DNA of 64,000 nucleotides from Bythopirellula goksoeyrii (GCF_008065115.1 NZ_CP042913.1:6087257-6151256), one strand, 5' to 3'; counted from the stretch's first letter, positions 50,238-59,802 are shown. Notes: a model not told the origin generated them from the sequence alone. Translations and numbers: made by a program.

Positions 50238-50395
50238 CAGGAGAACTGCAAAGTCCGTTTATTAGCCGATTGGCATAGCATTCAATGCCGCCAGCTAGTG
50301 GTATGGTTACAAGGAATCATCGCGAATTACCAGACGCCAGCAATGCCTTCGCTTCACCGATGGCAAGGCGAAAAAATGACTTTGCAGTTCTCCTG
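50238..50395. repeat. MITE-like element with 18-bp inverted ends
   Basis: CAGGAGAACTGCAAAGTC at 50238-50255 is the exact reverse complement of 50378-50395. Outer flanks continue the likeness with GGGACCA on both sides. The inside has no gene. It fills the 313-base gap between the M48 protease gene and the terpene-cyclase-fold gene. Confidence 0.75.
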
Positions 50396-50462
50396 CCCGG
50401 GACCAGAATCCCGGGGCGTTGGGCGTATTCGTGGCGAGCCGTAAACATAAGTGACCGGAGCA

Positions 50463-51653
50463 TTACGGCAGGCAATGCGTGAGTGCCACCACTGCGAGCG
50501 CTGTGGCCAACAGCGGCTCGTCTTCCTTCATCAGCGGGCTGACAGTATTCACGAAACTACCGTCAGTGCGCTGATGCTTGATCACAGCGGCGGCGAGGGC
50601 GTCACGCTCTGCGGGAGGAAAATCGAGCGCCCGATAAACTTCCGCCCGGGCGGCGTAGTGATAGAATCGGATCGCTTCGCCCCACGGTTCGGGATGGTCG
50701 GTCGGCACCCCCTGGGGATAGTCCAGATTGGTATATTTCTTGAGCCAGCCGACAGCTGCCGTTACGCGTTCGTCATCTTTCGGCACCCCGGCAGCAAGCA
50801 GTGCAAGAATACCGTCGCACGTAGCAGTGGCGTAGCTCCGCCACTGGTTCTCCTCTTCATCAAAGCGGCCCTTGTTGGCTGCGAGTACAACCGGCGAAAA
50901 ATAGAAACCGCCGTCGAAGGGTGATGACATGATCGTTTCAGCACTCTCCGGCAACGGTTGGACGGCAAGCGCTGTGGACTGCTTTTGCAAAACTCGGAGG
51001 AATTGTTGAGCATGGTAGCTATAGATGAGATCATAATCCGCAAGTGCATAGATACCACTTTGCATTGTTCTCAATGCCTGCAGAGCACGACGAGTATGGG
51101 CCAGGTCCATATGTCCAGATTCGCCCGGCTGCTGAGCGATGTTGAATCCCCAACCCCCAAAAGCAGCCATCGCTGTCGTAAAACCATCGTCCCCATCAAA
51201 CTGAGCGTTGAGTAGAAATGTCCTCATTGAGAGCACGTGCTCAGATTCGATCCCAACAAGGCTAGGATCGAGTGCGCGCAATCTTTCAATCGCCAAGATC
51301 GCATAAGCCGTGCTGTAAACGGGGTACTCGAGAATATCAGGATCGCTGCGACCAAGTGCGCCGTCGGCATCGAGATGCTCGATGATGAATCGCATCGCCA
51401 ACTGGGCCTTCTCGGCGTTTTCGGTAGAGAGTGAATCTGTACTCCCAAGCAACGCGTGTAACACGAAGGGCGTGAGCGCCTGCCCGGAGCGCAGCACGGC
51501 ATATTGTTCACTACTCCAGGAGCCGTCGTCGTGTTGTTGGCTCCAAAGGTTGTCGACTGCGCGAGTAAGTGCCTGCTGTGGCGAGGTTGCTTCTGCAGGG
51601 TGCAGTGCACTTGAATTTATAATCGACAACAGTAGCAGCAGCGGGCGAACCAT
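50463..51653 (-). CDS. Secreted alpha/alpha-toroid (prenyltransferase/terpene-cyclase-fold) protein 1
   Basis: A 396-residue protein with a signal peptide (VRPLLLLLSIINSSALHPAE). QW-type repeats such as DDGSWSSEQYA and GGWGFNI are spread across it and mark the alpha/alpha toroid of prenyltransferase and squalene-cyclase-type proteins. The catalytic DxDD of cyclases is not seen, so a binding or other function is likely. It belongs to the group of exported planctomycete proteins with this fold. A related gene lies just upstream on the same strand, separated by a palindromic repeat. Confidence 0.8.
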   Translation of the reverse strand: MVRPLLLLLSIINSSALHPAEATSPQQALTRAVDNLWSQQHDDGSWSSEQYAVLRSGQALTPFVLHALLGSTDSLSTENAEKAQLAMRFIIEHLDADGALGRSDPDILEYPVYSTAYAILAIERLRALDPSLVGIESEHVLSMRTFLLNAQFDGDDGFTTAMAAFGGWGFNIAQQPGESGHMDLAHTRRALQALRTMQSGIYALADYDLIYSYHAQQFLRVLQKQSTALAVQPLPESAETIMSSPFDGGFYFSPVVLAANKGRFDEEENQWRSYATATCDGILALLAAGVPKDDERVTAAVGWLKKYTNLDYPQGVPTDHPEPWGEAIRFYHYAARAEVYRALDFPPAERDALAAAVIKHQRTDGSFVNTVSPLMKEDEPLLATALAVVALTHCLP

Positions 51654-51701
51654 GGTTTGAAACTCCGTGTTATCAACAATTCAACTATGATCAGCGTACG
51701 T

Positions 51702-51798
51702 AATTCTTTCAACGCAGAGTTCGCTGAGGCGCAGAGAAGAGTTTCTGATAAAATCTCTGCGAACCTCAGCGCCTCTGAGACCTCTGCGTTGAATCTTT
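51702..51798. repeat. GCAGAG palindromic repeat, copy 4
   Basis: ATTCTTTCAACGCAGAGTTC pairs with CTCTGCGTTGAATCTTTTT on the other side of about 55 bases. It lies between the two toroid genes and could serve as terminator of the upstream one. Confidence 0.75.
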
Positions 51799-51834
51799 TT
51801 CTGGTGGAATTCTTTCCCTGGGCATTGGGCTTGA

Positions 51835-53172
51835 TTACTTCCCTGCGTCGGCCATCTGATGACTATTCGTACGCTTAGCCATGTCGCTCAGGAACTCGGC
51901 GTCGTTCTCAGTGGTGAGACACTGCACTACTGCCGCTGTGCAGAACACGGGGCTGGTAATGCAGTGGTGGCCGCTCCAGGAGCCGTCGCCGTTTTGTACT
52001 TTTTCCAGCCGGGTGGCCATCTTGCCGTTCCAGTTTTGGAACTTGTCGCCGCCGGCGATCACCAGTGATTCGCTGGTCATCAGATAGCTGAGATACTCCT
52101 CGCCACCGTTGTTGCCAAAGCCTTTGAGTAGGTTCTCATCGCCGAGGCGATCCATCTGGGCCTCATTCTGCTGGGCGGCTTTGGCTAGTTTCTGGGCAGC
52201 AGCACCTCCGACTCCAGCAACCATGAGTGACTCTTCACTAACCGGAGCGCTCGCGGCGAGTTTGCCTTCGGCTTTTGCCTTGTCGACTCGAGACTGAGCT
52301 TCCTGAGCATCGGCAGCATTGGCGCGCATCGAGCCGTTGAAGGCGTACAACTCGACTCCCGCGGCAGCCGAGGCATCGGCTTTGCCGCTCTTGGAGTCGA
52401 AGTTTCCTTTTTGATAATTGCGGGCCTTTTCAAGGACGTCCTTGTCGATTTCTTTGCCATTGGCGGCTGCGATTTCCAGCGCCGAGCAGGAGAGCGACGA
52501 CTGCAACACGGGTGCCCAACCGCCACCCTTCCCCCAACTGCCATCGGCCTGCTGCGAAACTTGCAGCTTGGCAAGGCACTTGTCGATGGCCGCATCAACA
52601 CGCTTGTGCAGTGCTTCATCCTTCTCGACCAACGGCAACACGCGCGACAGATACTGCGACGTCATCGCTGTGTCGACGTAGCGGCCCAGCTTGATCTGTG
52701 GCTGGGTCCCTTCGATGTCGGTGATGAGTGGGCCTTCGACTTTTGATTTCTCAACGGCTGTCAACAGATATTCTAATCCTCGTTTCGCTTGCGACTGATA
52801 AAGACCTTCGACGGGAGTATGGCCAGCCCTCATGAGTGACAGAAGTGTGAATGCGGTCGTAGCAGGATCAGTTTGAATGGCATGGGGATCACGAACACTT
52901 TGCTGGGCATGCGAGCCACCACCCCAGCCGCCGTCGTTATGCTGGGCGGCAATCAGCCACGCGATTCCCTTCTGCAAGAAGTCGGGCAGATTGCCGGGAT
53001 CTACTGGTTGTGGCTGAGGTTTCGGCTGATTCTCAGCGACAATCTGGTCGACGACCTGCTTGGTCGCCGCAGCTGCCGGGTCGTCCGCGACGGGCTTGGC
53101 GGACAGCGGATGAATCAAGCTGGCGACCGCTAGCAGGGCCAGCGCAGCACAGCACACACGGGGAACATTCAT
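51835..53172 (-). CDS. Secreted alpha/alpha-toroid protein 2
   Basis: A 445-residue protein with a signal peptide (CCAALALLAVASLIHPLSAK). Repeats of the type NDGGWGGG, ADGSWGKGGGWAPVLQSSLS and GDGSWSGHHCITSPVFCTA show the prenyltransferase/squalene-oxidase repeat fold. Again no cyclase DxDD motif is seen. The middle (about 250-330) is a low-complexity Ala/Lys insert. It is probably exported, and forms a pair with the gene at 50463. Confidence 0.82.
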   Translation of the reverse strand: MNVPRVCCAALALLAVASLIHPLSAKPVADDPAAAATKQVVDQIVAENQPKPQPQPVDPGNLPDFLQKGIAWLIAAQHNDGGWGGGSHAQQSVRDPHAIQTDPATTAFTLLSLMRAGHTPVEGLYQSQAKRGLEYLLTAVEKSKVEGPLITDIEGTQPQIKLGRYVDTAMTSQYLSRVLPLVEKDEALHKRVDAAIDKCLAKLQVSQQADGSWGKGGGWAPVLQSSLSCSALEIAAANGKEIDKDVLEKARNYQKGNFDSKSGKADASAAAGVELYAFNGSMRANAADAQEAQSRVDKAKAEGKLAASAPVSEESLMVAGVGGAAAQKLAKAAQQNEAQMDRLGDENLLKGFGNNGGEEYLSYLMTSESLVIAGGDKFQNWNGKMATRLEKVQNGDGSWSGHHCITSPVFCTAAVVQCLTTENDAEFLSDMAKRTNSHQMADAGK

Positions 53173-53459
53173 GACGGGCTCCTCTCATATCGGGAACTAC
53201 GGGATGGAAAAGTGCGCCGACCCGTGGGGCGGCTACAATTTGGACGCAGGCCGGGGGGGAAGAGTTCCCCGGATTTTTTTGGGATGTGCCCACAGACTGG
53301 AAAGCACGATAATTCACAGAACGATGTAACCTAAGCATGTCTTGCGAGGATACGTTTCCAGCGGCGATGTGCAAAAAACCGTTGTTGGTTAGCGTCGGCA
53401 CATACAACTGGTTATGATTTAGGCACAATCGCTACCACGCATGACAAGGGTTTCTCATC

Positions 53460-54413
53460 ATGGCCAGGGAGTTGACAAATGCTTCGCTGTTTGGTGGCTT
53501 CTTCATGTTTATCGTTTGCGCCTCGGGATGCACCGAGGACGGCGAAAAAGGCCTCCAAAGCAAAGACAATGTCACAGTTTATCTGGACTCACAGCAAACG
53601 CCATCCGCGCACAACGAAATAGCGACGGATGACTTACCCCATTTCATCCCGGGAAAAGCGAAGGGCGAAGTTCTGCGAGACGTCCAGTGGCGCGGTGCGT
53701 TTTTTGAGGCGTCCGGAATCGAAGGTAAAGATATCTCGGCAATCTTATTTAATGTGGTGCCTAGTGCTGCCGAGAATGACGAGCTTGGTGTATGGGTCTA
53801 CTCTATCTTTGAAGAGGACAAGTTCGTCAAGTTCGTGGAGAACCCGTTCACGATGGACGTGAGAGATAGACTTCCTGCGGAGCTTCTTGAGAAAGTAGAG
53901 GACGAGAGTGGCCAAAGTTACCAGCAAATAAGGCGCAGGAGAATTGGCGATGCAGCACTTCTCAAGTTCCTATCACAAGCCGAACCGGCAAGAGTTGATG
54001 TTCTGAAAAAAAAGGCGGAAGCCGCTGGAACTGCTCCTTCACAAATCGATCCTGGACTTACCGCGGCAGTCCTCGGCATGAAATCACTTGGTATTGACCC
54101 ATTCCCGAACGCCGAAGATGACTATCGGTTGAATGCACAATTACGCGAGCAATTCAATGGGGCCCGCTTGAATATAGGAATTTCAGAAGAGCGAGTTAAA
54201 AACATCTTTGGCAGCGAACCAGTGAAAACTGGCAAGGTGGAAGGTGGCACTTATATGCTATTCGGCAGACCATTAACCAGTGCGGTAAACGTTCGACCTG
54301 GATTACTGTACACAAATGTGTTGACATTGTTTGATGACCGTGGCAACTTAACGTGGGCCGCTTCTGTGGACGCGTACGGCGCTTGGCAAAAGAATTCATA
54401 CTTCCTTGAATGA
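53460..54413 (+). CDS. Putative lipoprotein, unknown
   Basis: A 317-residue protein with a hydrophobic start ending in CASGC, a possible lipobox (cysteine at about 24). The mature part is acidic and mixed alpha/beta with the elements DVRDRLPAELLEKVE and GISEERVKNIFG. No family is recognised. It stands alone; the 287 bases before it hold only a purine-rich stretch. Confidence 0.6.
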   Translation: MARELTNASLFGGFFMFIVCASGCTEDGEKGLQSKDNVTVYLDSQQTPSAHNEIATDDLPHFIPGKAKGEVLRDVQWRGAFFEASGIEGKDISAILFNVVPSAAENDELGVWVYSIFEEDKFVKFVENPFTMDVRDRLPAELLEKVEDESGQSYQQIRRRRIGDAALLKFLSQAEPARVDVLKKKAEAAGTAPSQIDPGLTAAVLGMKSLGIDPFPNAEDDYRLNAQLREQFNGARLNIGISEERVKNIFGSEPVKTGKVEGGTYMLFGRPLTSAVNVRPGLLYTNVLTLFDDRGNLTWAASVDAYGAWQKNSYFLE

Positions 54414-54569
54414 TCGGTAGCCTCGGATGCTTCTTTGCCAACTAGCACGGTCACAGCGACCCCCCGCACGAAACGCGGTCTCCATCCTGCGTAGGACGAC
54501 ACACCTTCGCCCTTAGCTAACAAACCTGCTCCGCTGGGTGTCAGATCCATCTATGGGCATAGGTACCGA

Positions 54570-55853
54570 TTATTGCGCCCGCCGTTTCCGCCCCCGCGGG
54601 GCGAACATCTTCTGTACGGCGGTGATTCCTTCTAGCAGGCGGTCGACTTCCTCCGGGCGGTTGTAGAGATAGAAACTTGCTCGCGTGCTGGCCGAGATGC
54701 CCAGCAGTTTGTGCAGCGGCTGGGTGCAATGGTGGCCTGCGCGGACGGCGACGCCGAATTGGTCGTTGAGGACTTGGGCGAATTCGTGGGCGTGGATCTT
54801 CTCGAAGGCAAAACTCACGAGACTACTGCGATACTCTGGCGCGGGGCCAAGAATCCGCAAGCCATCGATCTGACTCAAACCTTCATAAGCATACTTAACC
54901 AGGGCCTGCTCGTGGCGATGGATCTCCTCGAGACCTATGGCCGAGAGGTAGTCGATGGCTGCTGACATGGCAATGGCAGGCACGATGGGAGGCGTGCCAG
55001 CTTCGAATTTGGCGGGCAACTCGGCAGGGGTAAACCCATCGAGGCACACCTCGTTGATCATACTCCCGCCACCCAAAAATGGTGGCATCGCGTCGAGCAG
55101 CGCTTCCTTGCCATACAAAATGCCGACCCCCGAAGGGCCGAGCATTTTGTGACCGCTGAACGCCAAGAAGTCGCAGTCCCAAGCGGCAACATCCGTGGGC
55201 AAGTGGGGTACGCTCTGGGCGGCATCGACCAACACCAAGGCTCCTACAGCGTGTGCTTGGGCGATGATCTCGGCAATCGGATTCACGGTACCGAGCGTGT
55301 TCGACATGCTCGTCACGGCGACAAGTTTAGTTTGCTCGTTGAGCAACTCACCGAACGCCTCCATGTCGAGCTGGCCATCCTCAGTCATGGGCACATGCCG
55401 CAGTGTTGCACCCGTCTTGGCAGTGACCTGTTGCCAGGGTACCAGGTTGGAGTGGTGCTCCATGACCGTGGTGAGAATTTCGTCGCCGGGGCGGAGATTC
55501 GTTTCCCCCCAACTGCGCGCCACCAGATTGATTGAACCAGTGGTTCCCTGGGTGAAGATAACTTCCTGCGGGTTGGCCGTGCCTATGAAGCGAGCCACTT
55601 TTTCGCGGGCTTCTTCGTATTGCTCGGTACTGCGTTCGCTGAGGGTGTGAATCCCGCGATGGACGTTGGCATAGTCGCGTTCGTAGACCCGCGCGATGGC
55701 GTCGATCACTTGGCGGGGGCGCTGGGTACTGGCGGCGTTGTCCAGAAACACCAGCGGGTGACCGTTAATAATGTCGCCAGAGAGAATCGGAAAGTCAGCG
55801 CGAAGCGATTCAGGCAACATTGCCGACTGATCTATAGTTTCCAGAGAGTTCAT
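54570..55853 (-). CDS. sufS: Cysteine desulfurase
   Basis: A 427-residue PLP enzyme that takes sulfur from cysteine for iron-sulfur cluster assembly. The PLP lysine is Lys-236 in FSGHKMLGPSG and the catalytic cysteine Cys-376 in RAGHHCTQPL, matching the SufS/group II type. The ATG at 55853 overlaps the stop of sufU in an ATGA, so the pair is translated together. Normal length; cytoplasmic. No other suf genes are adjacent. Confidence 0.93.
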   Translation of the reverse strand: MNSLETIDQSAMLPESLRADFPILSGDIINGHPLVFLDNAASTQRPRQVIDAIARVYERDYANVHRGIHTLSERSTEQYEEAREKVARFIGTANPQEVIFTQGTTGSINLVARSWGETNLRPGDEILTTVMEHHSNLVPWQQVTAKTGATLRHVPMTEDGQLDMEAFGELLNEQTKLVAVTSMSNTLGTVNPIAEIIAQAHAVGALVLVDAAQSVPHLPTDVAAWDCDFLAFSGHKMLGPSGVGILYGKEALLDAMPPFLGGGSMINEVCLDGFTPAELPAKFEAGTPPIVPAIAMSAAIDYLSAIGLEEIHRHEQALVKYAYEGLSQIDGLRILGPAPEYRSSLVSFAFEKIHAHEFAQVLNDQFGVAVRAGHHCTQPLHKLLGISASTRASFYLYNRPEEVDRLLEGITAVQKMFAPRGRKRRAQ

Positions 55854-56248
55854 GATTTGTCCGAACTTTCCACGGGGGCATGCACTGCCGATTGCAGCAC
55901 TTTCCACGAAAGCAGGCAGCACTTTTGCCGATTGGGAGTTAGGCGCGGGCCGTAAAGCTCGAGCATGTCGGCAGCTGAGAATTCTTTGATATCGTCAACC
56001 GTTTTGCCTTGAAGTTTTTCCAGGAGCATCGAGGCAGAGGCCTGGCTGATGACGCATCCCTCGCCATCGAAGAATGCATCGACAATCTTGCCATCGCCGT
56101 CGAGTTGAAGCTCAATTCGTACCACGTCGCCACACAGTGGATTCTTGTCCTGGTGGGCATGCGTGGCCGTAGGGAGCGAACCGCGATGAAACGGGTCCTC
56201 GTAGTGATCGAGAATATGGTCCTGGTAGAGTTCTTCTTCGGAAGGCAT
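55850..56248 (-). CDS. sufU: Iron-sulfur assembly / sulfur-transfer protein
   Basis: A 132-residue SufU-type protein. The zinc/cluster ligands are Cys-39 and Asp-41 in LCGD, Cys-65 in GEGCVISQAS, and Cys-110/Cys-111 in QKCCLLSW. SufU receives sulfur from SufS in the zinc-dependent system of Gram-positive and other bacteria. It is the first gene of the pair, followed by sufS with a 4-base overlap. Confidence 0.92.
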   Translation of the reverse strand: MPSEEELYQDHILDHYEDPFHRGSLPTATHAHQDKNPLCGDVVRIELQLDGDGKIVDAFFDGEGCVISQASASMLLEKLQGKTVDDIKEFSAADMLELYGPRLTPNRQKCCLLSWKVLQSAVHAPVESSDKS

Positions 56249-56337
56249 GGGGGGAAAGTTAGGTGTGGAATGTTGAAAGGCAAAGGGGAATATATCTACC
56301 TTCTCACATCTATCATGGAACTTCTAGTCCCTCGTTG

Positions 56338-56454
56338 TGTCATTCCGAAGGAGCCTAGCGACTGAGGAATCTGGGTTCCATCCCTTTCCTCGCTCAATGG
56401 GGGCTGGTATTGCAAGCCAGATCCCTCGGTCGCCAAGGCTCCCTCGGGATGACA
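56338..56454. repeat. TGTCATTC-type palindromic repeat, copy 2
   Basis: TGTCATTCCGAAGGAGCC at the left pairs with GGCTCCCTCGGGATGACA at the right. The arms extend for about 37 bases with a few mismatches. The ends match the repeats at 37355 and 62886. Confidence 0.75.
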
Positions 56455-56458
56455 AATA

Positions 56459-58087
56459 CTACCACGGCTTATCGCGCAGGATTTCGGTGGCAGCATTCTT
56501 CCCGCAGGCGCCCATCACGCCGCCGCCGGGGTGGCTGGCGGCGCCGCAGAGATAGAGGCCCGGCACAGGGGTGCGATGGTCAGCCCAACCGGCGACGGGG
56601 CGGAAGCAGTAGAGCTGATGCAGTGGCATGGCCCCCTGCATGATGTTGCCACCGGTGATGCCGAAGGTTCGTTCCAAGTCGAGCGGCGTGAGAACCTGGC
56701 GATGTTCGATTGCAGCCGGGACATTCGGGGCATACTCGGCAAGGGTTTCAACACAGCGAGCGCCGAAGGACTCACGGATATCGTCCCAATTTCCATCGGC
56801 AAGCTTGTACGGAGCATATTGTACGAACATCGAGAGAATATGCTTGCCGGGGGGAGCGATCGACGAATCGACGCTGGTGGCCATCGTGCATTCGAGAATC
56901 GGTTTCTCACTGGGCCGACCATATTTGGCATCGTCGTAGGCGCGTTCCAAATAGTCGAGCGACGGGCCGATATGCATCGTGCCGTGATGTTGCGGACCGA
57001 CGCCGTCGCCGGGTAGGCAAGAAAACTTGGGTGGTTCGCTCAGCGCCAAGTTCACCTTGGCCGAGGCCGAAGAATAATCGATCCGCGCAACCGCTTCGCG
57101 AAATTCCTCGGGCAGCGCATCAGGTGACAACAATCGCTCGAAGGTAAGGTGGGCATCGACGCTCGATGCCACAATGCGCGAGGAAAGCTGCGACCCGTCT
57201 TCGAGTCCCACTCCACAGGTGCCATGTTTGTCGGTATGGATGGCATGGACGGGGGCCTCGCGACGAATCTCGACGCCGAGATCAGTGCAAGCGGAGGCAA
57301 TTGCATCGGAGAGAGCTCCCATGCCTCCCTGCACGTAACCCCATACACCCCGCGCGCCGCCGGCTTCACCCATCACGTGGTGCAACAGCACATACGCACT
57401 GCCGGGGGAGCTGATCGATGTGAACGCGCCGATGATGGCATCGGTGGCCAGAGTGGCTCGCAACACGTCCGACTCAAACCAGCGCTCGAGGATGGGTCGC
57501 GCCGCACCGGTCAAGAGTTCCACTGCCTCTGGCAAGTCGGCACCAAGCGACTTGATAGCATTGTGCATGTCAAGCAGTTTCTTACCGTCGCGCAGCCGTT
57601 TGCCCACGCCAATCTTCCGCCATGACTTCGGCAGCGGCAACGGATCGGGGGCCGCTTCGCCAAGCACCGGTTCGAGCGTCGCGGCAACTCGTTCCAGCAG
57701 CGCTTCGTAGCGGGGAAAAGCTGCCGCGTCGCGCATGCTGAATTTTCCGATCTCGCGCTGGTTGAGCGATGCGTCGGGACCCATCAACAGGCTGCGACCG
57801 TCGGGAAGCGGCGTGAACGAAGACGGAGACCTCGGAAGAATTTTCAGTCCATATTCCTTGAGCCTCAGCTCTCGCAAGATTTGCGTTTGGAACAAGCTGA
57901 TCACATAAGCGGCGGTGGAGACTTTGTAGCCGGGCCAGAGTTCCTCGGTTGATGCGCAACCACCCAGCACATGCCGCCGCTCCAGCACGCACACCTTGCG
58001 GCCTGCCTTGGCGAGATACGCCGCTGCAACCAATCCATTGTGTCCCCCGCCGATGATGATGCAATCGTACGCGCCGTGTTTGGCCAT
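56459..58087 (-). CDS. PYROXD2-like FAD-dependent oxidoreductase
   Basis: A 542-residue flavoprotein of the phytoene-desaturase-like group. The FAD loop reads IIIGGGHNGLVAAAYLAKAG, followed by VLERRHVLGGCAS. The ending (TPVPGLYLCGAASHPGGGVM, then GACGKNAA) is typical. It resembles the human mitochondrial protein PYROXD2 in overall plan. The substrate is unknown; carotenoid desaturation is possible but no carotenoid genes adjoin. Confidence 0.88.
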   Translation of the reverse strand: MAKHGAYDCIIIGGGHNGLVAAAYLAKAGRKVCVLERRHVLGGCASTEELWPGYKVSTAAYVISLFQTQILRELRLKEYGLKILPRSPSSFTPLPDGRSLLMGPDASLNQREIGKFSMRDAAAFPRYEALLERVAATLEPVLGEAAPDPLPLPKSWRKIGVGKRLRDGKKLLDMHNAIKSLGADLPEAVELLTGAARPILERWFESDVLRATLATDAIIGAFTSISSPGSAYVLLHHVMGEAGGARGVWGYVQGGMGALSDAIASACTDLGVEIRREAPVHAIHTDKHGTCGVGLEDGSQLSSRIVASSVDAHLTFERLLSPDALPEEFREAVARIDYSSASAKVNLALSEPPKFSCLPGDGVGPQHHGTMHIGPSLDYLERAYDDAKYGRPSEKPILECTMATSVDSSIAPPGKHILSMFVQYAPYKLADGNWDDIRESFGARCVETLAEYAPNVPAAIEHRQVLTPLDLERTFGITGGNIMQGAMPLHQLYCFRPVAGWADHRTPVPGLYLCGAASHPGGGVMGACGKNAATEILRDKPW

Positions 58088-58216
58088 CGTCTTTCACTTC
58101 CATGCTCGATGATTGAACTAGTACAACGAGAATTGTACAGAAGCGGATAGCAAAGAGTCGAGAGTCAAGAGCCTGAAAAGAAATCTCGCTCTTGACTCTT
58201 AGCTCTCGATCCTTGA

Positions 58217-58705
58217 CTAAATCCCCAGCACCTTGGCCGTGGCGAGCCACATGAGTTCGCCAGCGCCGGGGGCAATTTCGTTGTCCATTCGCACAGAAGC
58301 GACAGCACCCTTGGCAAGCCGCAAGTTGGCATTGGAGTTCCCCACCAGGGCCGCGGTGAGCCAACCGACATCGGGGGCATGGCCGACCCAGCAGACCGAT
58401 TCGCACTCGGATTGGCGAGTCCAGTCGAGCAAGGCCTGGAAATCGCTGCCCGGCTCCAAGGCCTCCAACCGCTCGACGGCCGGTTCACGCCGGGTGTACT
58501 GAGAAATCAATTCGGCTGTCTGCTCGCAACGAGTATAGGGACTTGTAGCCACCAGTTCCGGTGCGAATCCCCGCTCGGAGAGTGCTTGCACAACTTGCAT
58601 GTAGCGCTCAGAACCTTCCGGCTCCAGTTCGCGCATGCTGTCATCCGGCCAACGGGGATCGCCGTGTTCATAGGCCCAGGCGTGTCGTGCGATGTAGATA
58701 TGCAT
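58217..58705 (-). CDS. sixA: SixA-like histidine phosphatase
   Basis: A 162-residue protein of the histidine phosphatase superfamily. The catalytic residues are Arg-7 and His-8 in IARHAW, and His-109 in WVGHAPDVGW. SixA removes phosphate from phosphohistidine of signalling or phosphotransfer proteins. The length fits. The DPRWPDDSMRELEPEGSE stretch is the usual substrate loop. Cytoplasmic; the gene lies between two minus-strand genes. Confidence 0.85.
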   Translation of the reverse strand: MHIYIARHAWAYEHGDPRWPDDSMRELEPEGSERYMQVVQALSERGFAPELVATSPYTRCEQTAELISQYTRREPAVERLEALEPGSDFQALLDWTRQSECESVCWVGHAPDVGWLTAALVGNSNANLRLAKGAVASVRMDNEIAPGAGELMWLATAKVLGI

Positions 58706-58749
58706 GGGAGGGAAGTGGTCAGTGGTCAGTGGTTAGTGGTTAGTGGTCA

Positions 58750-59775
58750 TTATTTTTCACGCCAGATATCAGCTTCTTCGATGGCAAGTTCTCGTTGTCG
58801 ACCGGCAATTGCCGCTTTGAAGCGTTTGGCATCCATGGGGTAGCCGGCGGTTGGTTTCAGGCCGGGGATCTGGCGGCACCAATAATCGTTGAATGCCCGC
58901 ATGGCCAATTCGCGGTGGTACTTGGCGGTCATCGAGGCGAGCGCGACGGGGAGTTCCGCTTCTCCATTGGTGCGAAACTTGATCTCGGTCCGCGAGTCGC
59001 TCGCCCCCCAAGCATAGTGACTTACCGGGCCACTCTCGGCAAGGGTATCGATCCACTGGTCGGGGAAATAGTGTTGCAAGAGTGCAAGATAGCGATTGCG
59101 GCCACCATGTTTGTCGCATGTGATGAAGAGGGGACTGGGGGCTGGGGGATGGGAGCTGGGGAGACTTTCTAAGACGTCGCGGACCAAGCCAATTGAGACA
59201 TGGGACAGTGCGGCACCTTTGGTGCCGAAGTGGGTAGTTAGTTCGTTGAACTCTCGGGGGAACACCATGCGAGTGCGGAGGTCGTGTAGATGGACGCCCG
59301 CGAAGACGCAAGCGGTTGTGAAGCGAGAGGAGAGGTCGGTGATTTCTTCTCTGCCTGCGTCGAGAGGTAACTTGCAATTGTAATCTGCGTACCAGGGTAC
59401 TTTCGGGGCATGAGTTCCAATGAGCGTCTTCCAGCGAGCCGGCTCGTCCCCGAGCCCGTTCCGCAATCCCACCAAAACTCCACGTTCCAATTGCCGCAAT
59501 CCCGCGCCAGGTTTGTAGAGTTGTTTCGAGTCGGCGATGGCAATCTGGGTGGTCGATGGCGTGGGGGAGACGATGTCTGCAAGATGCGTGTAGAGGTCGC
59601 AAGCCAACCCCCGCCTTCCGGCGAGGGCTATTGAGGACCTTGGTGATTTATTGGCTCGTGACTCGCAACTCGCAACTCGCGACTCATCCTCCACCCACCA
59701 TGCCGAGGCCGCGACTACCAAGGGGCCTAGATTCGGACCGTATCCCGCTTCGTCGATGCCGATGAGCCATGCCAT
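58750..59775 (-). CDS. RNase HII-like protein with repeat-derived insertions
   Basis: A 341-residue protein of the ribonuclease HII superfamily, which cuts RNA in RNA-DNA hybrids. The active site opens with Asp-8/Glu-9 in GIDEAGYGPNLGPL; a further aspartate stands in ITCDKHGGR. At 30-60 the sequence ESRVASCESRANK and LAGRRGLAC is encoded by intergenic-type repeats (plus-strand CTCGTGACTCGCAACTCGCA, and GCCTTCCGGCGAGGGCTA). A second, proline-rich insert at about 209-221 is encoded by a GGGGGCTGGGGGATGGGA-type run. Usual RNase HII is about 200 residues, so it is much longer, and may be a distinct planctomycete form. Confidence 0.75.
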   Translation of the reverse strand: MAWLIGIDEAGYGPNLGPLVVAASAWWVEDESRVASCESRANKSPRSSIALAGRRGLACDLYTHLADIVSPTPSTTQIAIADSKQLYKPGAGLRQLERGVLVGLRNGLGDEPARWKTLIGTHAPKVPWYADYNCKLPLDAGREEITDLSSRFTTACVFAGVHLHDLRTRMVFPREFNELTTHFGTKGAALSHVSIGLVRDVLESLPSSHPPAPSPLFITCDKHGGRNRYLALLQHYFPDQWIDTLAESGPVSHYAWGASDSRTEIKFRTNGEAELPVALASMTAKYHRELAMRAFNDYWCRQIPGLKPTAGYPMDAKRFKAAIAGRQRELAIEEADIWREK

Positions 59776-59802
59776 GGGGTGAGTATAGCGTAGAAGCGGA
59801 TT

